Positions 52,287 to 59,425 of a DNA stretch of 64,000 bases are shown piece after piece. The notes beneath the pieces were generated by a model. It had not been told where the DNA came from, did not search any database, and worked only from the letters and a program-made list of their open reading frames with translations. Position 1 is the first letter of the stretch, and each line of letters opens with the position of its first letter. Source of the stretch: Nakamurella panacisegetis (GTDB taxonomy: Bacteria > Actinomycetota > Actinomycetes > Mycobacteriales > Nakamurellaceae); NCBI RefSeq assembly GCF_900104535.1, contig NZ_LT629710.1:496001-560000 (forward strand), read 5' to 3'. The position numbers and the translations under genes were made by a program.

Positions 52287-53258
52287 GTGACGTTCATGGG
52301 GCAGAGATCCGGCGCCGGCGTCCGGGTGGGGAACCAGCGGCGCGGAGTGTCCAGCCGGGCGATCGTCGCCACAGCGGCGGGGATCGGCGTGAGTGCCGGC
52401 CTGGTCGGCGCGGCCCTGACCGCGCTGATGACGCAGGCTCGGTCCACCGTTCGCGCCATCGAGCGGGCGGCGGTCGATTCGGCGCTGGCCGACGGGCTGA
52501 TCGCATCCGCCGCCGGTATGGATCGCGAACGCATCGCCCGGCTCCCGGTGCCGGCGGCGGACGGCGTGTACGCGGCCGACGGTGCGCTCGTCCCGGATGT
52601 TCCTCCCGGTGAGAGATTCGGCGCCGCCCGGCCCCTGGTGCTGGCCATGCTCGGAGATTCGACGTCGGTCGGATACGGCACTCGCCGGGCCGAGGAGGTG
52701 CCCGGCGTCCTGCTCGCGAGAGGCGTGGCCGCCGCCCTGGACCGGCCGGTCCGGTTGCGGACCCACGGTCGCAGCGGCAGCGGCGCCGCCGACCTCCCCC
52801 GTCAGCTGGCCGAGGCCTTACCGGGCGCCCCGGATCTCGCGGTGATCGTGGTGGGTGCCAACGACATCCGGGACAAAGTGCCGCCGGGCCGGTCGGCCGA
52901 CCACCTGGGTGACGCCGTCGCCGCCCTCCGGGCCCAGCGCATTCCGGTCGTCGTCGGGACGTGTCCGGATTTCGGGGTGATCGGGCCGATCCCCCAGCCG
53001 CTGCGGTCGGTGCTGCACTCCTGGTCCGTTCTGCTGGCCACCCTGCAGGAGCGGGCCGTGCTGGCGGCCGGCGGCCGGCCGGTGGCAATCGGACGGCTGG
53101 TCAGCCCGGACTTCGCCCACGACCCGGAACTGTTCGCCGGCGACCGCTTCCACCCGTCGGGCGCCGGCTATGCGAAGGCCGTGGCCGCACTGCTACCGGT
53201 CGCGATCCAGGAACTGCGAGGCACGGCCGCCGCGCTCGACGGCGATGTCGTGGCCTGA
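52287..53258 (+). CDS. SGNH/GDSL-family hydrolase with N-terminal membrane anchor
   Basis: 323 residues. A hydrophobic segment (~25-48) probably anchors or exports it. The SGNH blocks are visible: Ser in 'LAMLGDSTSVGYG', 'GRSGSG', Asn in 'VVGANDIRD' and catalytic Asp/His in 'GDRFHPSGAGY'. It should hydrolyse an ester on the outer membrane face. GTG 52287 is preferred because AGGAAAG is 5 nt upstream; ATG 52296 is 9 nt further. A rare TTA leucine codon occurs at about 52817. Counterpart of Rv1075c. Confidence 0.88.
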   Translation: MTFMGQRSGAGVRVGNQRRGVSSRAIVATAAGIGVSAGLVGAALTALMTQARSTVRAIERAAVDSALADGLIASAAGMDRERIARLPVPAADGVYAADGALVPDVPPGERFGAARPLVLAMLGDSTSVGYGTRRAEEVPGVLLARGVAAALDRPVRLRTHGRSGSGAADLPRQLAEALPGAPDLAVIVVGANDIRDKVPPGRSADHLGDAVAALRAQRIPVVVGTCPDFGVIGPIPQPLRSVLHSWSVLLATLQERAVLAAGGRPVAIGRLVSPDFAHDPELFAGDRFHPSGAGYAKAVAALLPVAIQELRGTAAALDGDVVA

Positions 53259-53280
53259 GCGCGAGACGTCCGGGCCGACA

Positions 53281-53583
53281 TCAGCGCAGTCGGAGCGCGC
53301 CGCCCAGGTCCAGCAGGACCGCCTCGACAGCCTCGGTCGAACAACCGGACCCCAGAGCGTCAGCAGCGAGGACGAACAACTGGTCGGCCAGCGCGTGGGG
53401 ACCGACGTCCGGCACGTCCGGGCGGGCGAGGCCGTCGCTGTCGGAGGCCATCGCGGCCAGCCGGCGCAGGGTCACGCGGGCCAACTCGATCCGGTCACCG
53501 TGCTGCCAGGACGAGACGTTCCAGGCCCACAGCCGCCGGAACAGATCGGTGAGCTGCGGGCCTGGAGTGGTCGTCGAGGTCAA
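53281..53583 (-). CDS. Small helical protein of unknown function downstream of the BI-1 gene
   Basis: 100 residues, soluble and mostly helical ('LTDLFRRLWAWNVSSWQHGDRIELARVTLRRLAAMA', 'ALADQLFVLAADALGSG'). I do not recognise a family. The apparent TTG start overlaps the stop of the BI-1 gene by 4 nt (TTGA), which supports a real coupled gene. Its stop lies 23 nt from the end of the convergent SGNH gene. Confidence 0.55.
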   Translation of the reverse strand: MTSTTTPGPQLTDLFRRLWAWNVSSWQHGDRIELARVTLRRLAAMASDSDGLARPDVPDVGPHALADQLFVLAADALGSGCSTEAVEAVLLDLGGALRLR

Positions 53584-54365
53584 TTGTCGCGGAGGTTGGC
53601 CAGCAGGCGCAGGATCTCCAGGTACAGCCAGACCATGGTGACCATCAGACCGAATGCGGCATACCAGGCGTAGCTGGCCGGTGCCCCGACCTTGATGGCC
53701 TTGTCGATCTGGTCGAAATCGAGCAGAAAGCTCAGCGCCGCGATGACGATGATGACCAGCGAGATGATGATCGACATGGTGCTGCCGTCACGCAGGTGGG
53801 TGTTCACCCCGAACAGGCTGGCGATCAGGTTGAACACGACCAGTACGACGACGCCGATCATGGCGCCGATCAGCATCTTCGTGAACTTCGGGGTGACCCG
53901 GATCGCGCCCGTCTTGTAGACGATCAACATGCCGGCGAATACCCCGAGCGTTCCGACCAGGGCCTGCAGACCGACCCCGGCGTACTGCGGGATGGATTCG
54001 AAGACGCCGGTGATGCCGCCAAGGGCGAGGCCCTCGGCCACCGAATAGCCCAGGATCAGAGCCGGATTCGTCGACTGCTTGAAGATGATGACCAGGGCGA
54101 GGACCAGCCCGACGATCATCGCCGGGGCGATGAGGCCCCAGGTGAGGTTGATCGACATCGCCACGACGGCCGACACGATTCCGACACCAAGGACGGTGGC
54201 CGTCTTGGCCACCACGTCGTCCAACGTCAGGAACCGCTCACGGGCCGGGGCACCGGTGGACGGCTGCGCGTACATCTGCTGCAGGTAGGCCGCACTCGGG
54301 GCACCCTGCTGCGCCGCGCCCGGCTGCTGGTTCAAGCTGCGGAAAGCGGGATTACTGCTCTGCAC
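53580..54365 (-). CDS. Bax inhibitor-1/YccA-family membrane protein
   Basis: 261 residues: ~60 soluble, Gln/Pro-rich residues, then seven transmembrane helices. 'ASLFGVNTHLRDGSTMSIIIS' and 'FLLDFDQIDKAIKVGAPASYAWYAAFGLMVTMVWLYLEILRLL'-type sequence are typical of the actinobacterial BI-1 (YccA/Bax inhibitor) group, with conserved 'DFDQID' Asp residues linked to pH-sensitive ion flux in bacterial members. GTG 54365 is chosen because GGGAG precedes it; the frame runs to 54401. Confidence 0.9.
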   Translation of the reverse strand: MQSSNPAFRSLNQQPGAAQQGAPSAAYLQQMYAQPSTGAPARERFLTLDDVVAKTATVLGVGIVSAVVAMSINLTWGLIAPAMIVGLVLALVIIFKQSTNPALILGYSVAEGLALGGITGVFESIPQYAGVGLQALVGTLGVFAGMLIVYKTGAIRVTPKFTKMLIGAMIGVVVLVVFNLIASLFGVNTHLRDGSTMSIIISLVIIVIAALSFLLDFDQIDKAIKVGAPASYAWYAAFGLMVTMVWLYLEILRLLANLRDN

Positions 54366-54556
54366 GACTTCACTCCCTCGGACGAACCGGCCGCACATCA
54401 CTTCCGCCGGCCCTGTGGCCGATCTGTGCGGTCACCATGTCAACGCCAGCGGCAGCGACGAAGTTCCCAACCGTAGACCGGCGACCGTGGGGCCGCGACC
54501 GGCGGTGCCCGACGGAGCGGCACGACCGTGGGCCGACTGCTAGGGCAACGGCTCGG

Positions 54557-54868
54557 CTAGTGCGGCCGGGGCAGAATTCGCATCCGCGAAATGACCGGAA
54601 GCGCCATGGCGACACCGAGACCGAACGTTAGGAAAAACGGAATGAGCCACTCCCAGATACCGCCGTACCGCTCCTGAAGCCGCTCACCGCCGAAGACTCC
54701 GAACCCCAGATACCCAACGGCCAGGAGCGTCCAGGATTTCCAACCTTGGGTGTGAGTGCCAGGGCAGTTCCGTCCAATACGCTGCCCCGGGTATCGACGT
54801 AACCACAACAGACCGGACGCGAGCGCAAGAAGCCAGCCGACGAAGACGAATACCCAGCCGAGCGCCAT
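54557..54868 (-). CDS. Small three-helix membrane protein of unknown function
   Basis: 103 residues with hydrophobic segments at ~5-22, ~47-62 and ~74-92 and charged loops between. The coding sequence is visibly less GC-rich than its neighbours (for example 54600-54770), which hints at more recent acquisition or low expression. No strong ribosome-binding site precedes ATG 54868. It stands alone between the BI-1 gene and the tRNA gene. No family recognised. Confidence 0.5.
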   Translation of the reverse strand: MALGWVFVFVGWLLALASGLLWLRRYPGQRIGRNCPGTHTQGWKSWTLLAVGYLGFGVFGGERLQERYGGIWEWLIPFFLTFGLGVAMALPVISRMRILPRPH

Positions 54869-54994
54869 GACGAGGATTACGCACGGGCCGGGTTCGAGAT
54901 GCTCTCCACCGGCCCCGCAGCGGGTCCAAGTGAGCCGGTGGCCCTGTATCAGGTCGGCGAGGCCGCGCCACCGGGTCGATTAGGTGCTGCTCAG

Positions 54995-55068
54995 TGCCCC
55001 CGGCGGGACTCGAACCCGCACTGCACCGATTTTAAGTCGGTCGCCTCTGCCGATTGGGCTACGAGGGC
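54995..55068 (-). tRNA. tRNA with UAA anticodon (Leu by anticodon) but class-I-like short variable loop
   Basis: 74 nt. Acceptor arms GCCCTCG (55062-55068) and CGGGGGC pair with one G-U; the D stem is GCC/GGC; the anticodon stem ACCGA/TCGGT encloses CTTAAAA, giving anticodon TAA; the T arm is GCGGG-TTCGAGT-CCCGC; the discriminator is A. No CCA is encoded. Bacterial tRNA-Leu normally has a long variable arm, but here only five nucleotides (GCAGT) separate the anticodon and T stems. Identity by anticodon is Leu(UUA); the shape makes this unusual. Confidence 0.85.
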
Positions 55069-55178
55069 CAGCAACCTCTGGCGTCAGCGTAGATGCTGCC
55101 CACCGCGGCCGACGCACCGTTTCCGCTCGGCGTCGTCTTCCACGCGACGCCGTCGGATCGGCGTCCGAGGCCCAGCAC

Positions 55179-55229
55179 ACGAGCGGCGCCGCCGGCCAGG
55201 ACGTGTCCTTGGCCGGCGGCGCCGCTCGT
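55179..55229 (-). terminator. 20-bp perfect hairpin between the Rpf-like gene and the tRNA
   Basis: Positions 55179-55198 and 55210-55229 are exact inverted copies (ACGAGCGGCGCC...GGCGCCGCTCGT). The 11-nt loop itself contains GGAC/GTCC. It starts 57 nt after the Rpf-like gene's stop on the minus strand. There is no T-tract. It should separate that transcript from the tRNA gene. Confidence 0.75.
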
Positions 55230-55286
55230 CAATCGGGTACCCGGGACGGCTCCGACCCCCGACGGTCCGGAGCAGCCCGGGAGTCA

Positions 55287-56363
55287 TCAGCCCGTCAGAA
55301 TCTTGCAAGCAACGGCATGGTTGTGAGAAGCGGTCACGCCCATCACGGTGACACAGACCCGGTTGCCGCCCTTCCGCAGAGCAAAGCCGGCCCGGAACCC
55401 GTGTTTGCCGGGCACGCCGAACACCGAGGACGGCCCCGACGACGGCAAGTTGGCGGCCACTCGGTGCTTGACCCCGTTGACGGTCACCGAGACGGCGACC
55501 GAACGAGCCGGAGCGGCATTGTCGAAGGTCCAGCCGGCCACCACCGCGCGACCACCGATCGACTTCATGGAGGTGCGCTCGCGGATCTTCACCGGGACGT
55601 TGACGACCTTGCAGCCCAGAACGCGGGCCGGACTCGAGCCCATGGCGACGAGGGTGACACAGACTCGCTTCCGGCCCGACGACGACGCGATGGCGACCGA
55701 ATAGCCATGGGCTCCGGCGACGTGCGTCGACCGGTTCACGTCCGCCCGGCGGGTTGCCGCCTTCCAGGTGGTGGTCCAGTTGTTGATCGTCACTTTCACC
55801 CGGCTGGTTGCGCGCGGATGGTTGGCGTCGAGCGCCCAACCGGTCACGATCAAACGCCCCGACGCGGCGTCGTAACGAACGCTGTCGAGGTGCGCGCGCT
55901 GCTGCGCCGGAAGTACTTTCGGCGCGGCCCGGACGGTGGCAACTCGGGCCGGCCCACCGGAACCACCCGCGGGGAGACCGACGATGCTCGCGCACGTCCA
56001 CGGGCTCCAGCCGCGCTGCTGCCAGAGCTTGTAGGCAAGGGCGTCCTGGGTAGCCGCACTGGCGTTGCTCGGCAGTCCGCTGCCGCCGATACTCTGCCAG
56101 GTGCCGAGATCGAACTGGTAGGCGCCGTAATAGCCGTTACCGGTATTGGTGGAGTAGTTACCACCTGATTCGCAGTTGCGGAGTTTCAGCCAATCGCCCG
56201 CGGACGGCTCGGCACTGGCCGAGCCAATCGTCGCGACGACAACTCCCGTGGCAACGAGTACCGAGATCGCACCCGCGATCACCCGATTGCGGCGTAATCT
56301 CGCCCGAACGCGGGCGCGCTTTTCGGTGCGCGGTTCCGTTGACAACTCATCATGCAGATGCAT
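55287..56363 (-). CDS. Secreted Rpf-type transglycosylase-like protein with duplicated C-terminal domain
   Basis: 358 residues. A ~50-residue signal region ending 'SASA' leads into an Rpf domain (~53-130): 'LKLRNCESGGNYSTNTGNGYYGAYQF' with the catalytic Glu and 'WQQRGWSPWTCA' with the second conserved Cys. The rest is two copies of a ~90-residue domain sharing 'G.....TGWALD/AGWTFD..P..S..V.VT.N' and 'G.HG(Y/F)....A...G..RVCVT', roughly 160-245 and 265-358. It should cleave peptidoglycan during growth restart; the repeats may bind the wall. ATG 56363 is preceded by GAGAG. Confidence 0.88.
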   Translation of the reverse strand: MHLHDELSTEPRTEKRARVRARLRRNRVIAGAISVLVATGVVVATIGSASAEPSAGDWLKLRNCESGGNYSTNTGNGYYGAYQFDLGTWQSIGGSGLPSNASAATQDALAYKLWQQRGWSPWTCASIVGLPAGGSGGPARVATVRAAPKVLPAQQRAHLDSVRYDAASGRLIVTGWALDANHPRATSRVKVTINNWTTTWKAATRRADVNRSTHVAGAHGYSVAIASSSGRKRVCVTLVAMGSSPARVLGCKVVNVPVKIRERTSMKSIGGRAVVAGWTFDNAAPARSVAVSVTVNGVKHRVAANLPSSGPSSVFGVPGKHGFRAGFALRKGGNRVCVTVMGVTASHNHAVACKILTG

Positions 56364-56695
56364 CAAGTCGGCTCTCTTTCAGGTCAGCTCTCGCAGGTCA
56401 GACCCCCTGGCAGTGCGTGACTCCTCCAAGCGGCCGGCCGGACCGCACCGGGTACGTTACCTGAATGAGATAGAAAAGTTGCAATCCGGTGCCCAGAAAC
56501 TTTTGAACGACGCGTGATCGACGACAGAATTGATCATGAAAGTCCGAGAACTTCGAATATGACGCCGTGCGAAACATTCCGGACCGGACAACGGACCACG
56601 GGGTCGGTTCTTCCCGTCGTCACCAGGGGAAATCGACCCGGCCCGACACCCGACCATCGCCCGTCGGCGGACCGATCCACGGCGCACCGGACCAC
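56364..56695. other. Leader region of the Rpf-like gene
   Basis: A 332-bp spacer, less GC-rich than average around 56460-56580. On the minus strand TTGCAA (about 56480) and TAACGT (about 56455) could be -35 and -10, but 19 nt separate them. Rpf genes of other actinobacteria often carry a c-di-AMP riboswitch; I looked for its conserved GC-rich blocks here and did not find them. Confidence 0.4.
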
Positions 56696-57691
56696 TCAGG
56701 CGAGGGACAACGCGAGCCCGTCCAAAATGTCGTGTTCGGAGACTGTGATCTCCTCCACAGCCCCCGGAGCGACCCGTTCCCGCACCAGCGACACCAGGGT
56801 GGACAGGACGAGGGCACCGCCCCCGATGACATCCACCCGGCCGGGGTGCATGTAGCCCAGTGCCGCCCTGTGCGCGCGAGTGGCGCCCAGCAGGGTGTCC
56901 GCCACCTGGTGGACCCGCGATGCCGGGATGTGGGCGAGATGGATGCGGTCGGGATCGTAGGTCGGCAGCCGCAGGGCCGCCGCGGCCACCGTCGTCGCGG
57001 TACCGGAGACGGGCACGAGTCGACGGACGGAACGCACCGGCAACTGGTCGAGGCCGTCGCCGAGCACGGCCCTGGCCCACTTCTCCGCCTCACGCCGCTC
57101 GGCCGCCGTCGGCGGATCGCCGCGGAGCACCCGCTCGGTGATCCGCACGCAGCCGATGTCCAGACTCACCTCCCCGGCGATGACGATCCGGCCGTCCACC
57201 ACCGAGCCGACGACCATCTCGGTCGACCCACCACCGATGTCCACCACCAGGAACGGCCCGGTGGACGGATCGAGATCGCCAACGGCGCCGCGGAACGACA
57301 GCGCCGCCTCCTCGGCTCCGGTGATCACCTCGGGCTCCTGTCCGAGCGTCGAGGTGACCATGGCCACGAAGTCGGCACGGTTGTCGGCGTCGCGGGTGGC
57401 CGACGTCGCCGCCATCCGTACCTGCACCGCCCCTTCGGCCCGCAGGATCGCCGTGTAGGCGGCCAGTGCGCTCCACGTGCGGTCGATGGCCGCCGGCGAC
57501 AGCCGACCGGTCGCGTCAACCCCCTCCCCGAGGCGGACCACCCGCATCTCCCGGTGCACGTCGGTGAGCCGCACGGCTCCGTCGACCACGGTCAGGTCAG
57601 CGACCAGAAGACGGATCGAATTGGTGCCGCAGTCGATGGCCGCCACCCGTCGTGAAGACCCCGGATCGGCGGTCGCGCTGTGCTTACCCAT
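56696..57691 (-). CDS. ppx: Ppx/GppA family phosphatase (exopolyphosphatase-like)
   Basis: 331 residues, the short actinobacterial form with only the two ASKHA ATPase-like domains. 'AAIDCGTNSIRLLV' and 'FLVVDIGGGSTEMV' are the nucleotide/phosphate loops, 'TSATRDADNRADF' and 'SGTATTVAAAAL' are also conserved. Members hydrolyse polyphosphate or (p)ppGpp; the substrate of this one is open. It begins 11 nt after the LldR-type regulator gene on the same strand. Confidence 0.93.
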   Translation of the reverse strand: MGKHSATADPGSSRRVAAIDCGTNSIRLLVADLTVVDGAVRLTDVHREMRVVRLGEGVDATGRLSPAAIDRTWSALAAYTAILRAEGAVQVRMAATSATRDADNRADFVAMVTSTLGQEPEVITGAEEAALSFRGAVGDLDPSTGPFLVVDIGGGSTEMVVGSVVDGRIVIAGEVSLDIGCVRITERVLRGDPPTAAERREAEKWARAVLGDGLDQLPVRSVRRLVPVSGTATTVAAAALRLPTYDPDRIHLAHIPASRVHQVADTLLGATRAHRAALGYMHPGRVDVIGGGALVLSTLVSLVRERVAPGAVEEITVSEHDILDGLALSLA

Positions 57692-57702
57692 ACCAACTCA
57701 AC

Positions 57703-58497
57703 TCAGCCGACTCCCGTCGCTCGGTAGAACCCTTCGATGTGGGCGGCGACCAGTTCGGCCGCCACCACCGGGTTCCCGGCGGCCACGGCGTCCAGCATGC
57801 CCGTGTGCTGGGTCCGCAGGAGACCCGCCATCTCCGGCCATCCGGGGCCGTCGTCCCGCCCGCGGGACGACGGCCCCGACGCCGGCAGAGAATCCTTGTC
57901 GGGTGCGGGCGGCAACGCCGCCACCGCTTGCGTCACGTAGCTCTCGATGCCCTCCCGCATGGCCGACATGATGGCCGTGATCACCACGTTCCCGGCCAGC
58001 CGGGCCAACTCCACATGAAAGCGGGTGTCCAGGGCCAAGAACTCGGTGGCGCCCAGTTCTGGGGCGTCCATCGCGCTCAGCAACGTCCGCGCCGGGCCGA
58101 GATCGAGGGCCTGTGCCGTGCCCAGTGCGATGGCCTGTGCGGTGGCTGCCTCGCGCAGCGCCCACGATTCGATCAACACCCGGGTCGCGACCAGGTCCCC
58201 GACCGGAAGATGTCGGCTGGCCAGGTGCCAGCGCAGCGCGGCACCGATGGGTGCGGCCGGGTCGGAGATCAGGATCGCTCCCGCCTCCGGCCCGGATCCG
58301 GCGGCCGTGCGGATCAGCCCCATCGCCTCGAGCACGCGGATCGCCTCTCGCACGCTGGCTCGGGAAACGCCGTACCGCTCGGCCAGGACGCGCTCCCCCG
58401 GCAGCCGGCCACCGACCTGCAGGCGACCACCGGCCAGGTCGGCCTCGATCCGGGCCAGCACCGTCTGATAGCTCCGGGCCACCGGACGAGCTGTCAT
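57703..58497 (-). CDS. lldR: FadR-family GntR regulator, likely L-lactate-responsive repressor (LldR/LutR type)
   Basis: 264 residues. The winged helix is 'RLPGERVLAERYGVSRASVREAIRVLEAMGLI' (~30-70). The FCD effector domain (~95-250) has metal-site residues in 'DTRFHVELARLAGN' and 'HTGMLDAVAAGNPVVAAELVAAHIEGF'. It includes an unusual Pro/Ser/Gly-rich insert around 205-225. It is divergent from lutABC, and two TGGTCNGACC sites lie in the shared spacer. GAGGAG is 9 nt before the ATG. Confidence 0.9.
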   Translation of the reverse strand: MTARPVARSYQTVLARIEADLAGGRLQVGGRLPGERVLAERYGVSRASVREAIRVLEAMGLIRTAAGSGPEAGAILISDPAAPIGAALRWHLASRHLPVGDLVATRVLIESWALREAATAQAIALGTAQALDLGPARTLLSAMDAPELGATEFLALDTRFHVELARLAGNVVITAIMSAMREGIESYVTQAVAALPPAPDKDSLPASGPSSRGRDDGPGWPEMAGLLRTQHTGMLDAVAAGNPVVAAELVAAHIEGFYRATGVG

Positions 58498-58526
58498 TCT
58501 TCGGGGCTCCTCGGGGATTGCCTACA

Positions 58527-58561
58527 TGGTCCGACCTCACTATCCTACTGTGGTCTGACCA
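58527..58561. promoter_or_regulatory. Two GntR/FadR-type operators between lldR and lutA
   Basis: TGGTCCGACC at 58527-58536 and TGGTCTGACCA at 58551-58561 both fit the palindrome TGGTC-N-GACCA of FadR-subfamily regulators. The second extends to GTGGTC-T-GACCAC (58550-58562). Their centres are 24 bp apart. They lie 30-64 nt from the lldR start and 82-116 nt from lutA, suited to repression of both until lactate is present. Confidence 0.75.
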
Positions 58562-58642
58562 CACCAGGCCGGACGTACGCCACCGGTCCGTGGCCGGTAC
58601 CCGCGCCCCATCCGCCGCTCCCAGCTCATCTGGAGTCCGTCC

Positions 58643-59425
58643 ATGCGCATTGCGCTCGTCGCCACGTGTCTGGCCGACGCCCTGTTCCCCGGGGTCGCCA
58701 TCGCCACCACCCACCTGCTGGAGCGGCTCGGTCACGAGGTGGTCTTCCCGGCCGACCAGACCTGTTGCGGGCAGATGCACATCAACACCGGGTACCTGGA
58801 CGAAGCCGTCCCGGTGGTGCGTCATCACGTCGATGTCTTCGACCCGGCCGAGTTCGATGTCGCCGTCGCACCATCCGGGTCGTGCGTTGGTTCGATCCGG
58901 CACCAACACGCCATGGTGGCTCGACGGGCCGGCGACACCGACCTCGAGCGCCGGGCGAAGTCATTGGCCGACAAGACTTTCGAGCTTTCCGAGCTGCTGG
59001 TCGACGTTCTCGGGCTGACCGACGTCGGGGCCTACTACCCGCACCGCGTCACCTACCACCCGACCTGCCACTCGCTGCGGATGCTGCGCGTCGGCGAGAA
59101 GCCGTTGACCCTGCTGCGCAACGTCAGCGGGATCGATCTGGTCGAGCTGCCCAACGCCGATCAGTGTTGCGGGTTCGGCGGGACCTTCGCGCTCAAGAAC
59201 CCCGAGGTGTCCACCGCGATGCTGGCCGACAAGATGTCCGACGTGCTGGCCACCAAGGCCGAGGTGTGCTCGGCCGGCGATTCGTCGTGCCTGATGCACA
59301 TCGGCGGCGGTCTGAACCGCTTGCGAACCGGGGTCCGCACCGTCCATCTGGCCGAGATCCTGGCCTCCACCCGGTCCGCCGCGCCCCGAGCCGCCGATTC
59401 CCAGGCCACCACGGTGACGGTATGA
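58643..59425 (+). CDS. lutA: Lactate utilization protein LutA (cysteine-rich (Fe-S) oxidoreductase subunit)
   Basis: 260 residues with two CCG domains: 'DQTCCGQMHINTGY' and 'HPTCHSLRMLR' with 'ADQCCGFGGTF' farther on, which bind an iron-sulfur centre. LutA with LutB and LutC oxidises L-lactate to pyruvate. GGAG lies about 8 nt before the ATG. Its stop overlaps lutB (ATGA). It is the first gene of an operon controlled from the palindromes upstream. Confidence 0.95.
   Translation: MRIALVATCLADALFPGVAIATTHLLERLGHEVVFPADQTCCGQMHINTGYLDEAVPVVRHHVDVFDPAEFDVAVAPSGSCVGSIRHQHAMVARRAGDTDLERRAKSLADKTFELSELLVDVLGLTDVGAYYPHRVTYHPTCHSLRMLRVGEKPLTLLRNVSGIDLVELPNADQCCGFGGTFALKNPEVSTAMLADKMSDVLATKAEVCSAGDSSCLMHIGGGLNRLRTGVRTVHLAEILASTRSAAPRAADSQATTVTV

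Noticed and set aside
54995-55068. Ochre suppressor tRNA
   Set aside because: The seven-nucleotide loop CTTAAAA places U33 before T-A-A, so the anticodon is UAA (Leu, UUA codon), not UUA.
56364-56695. c-di-AMP (ydaO-type) riboswitch before the Rpf-like gene
   Set aside because: Expected from other actinobacteria, but the conserved blocks and pairing were not found by eye on the minus strand.
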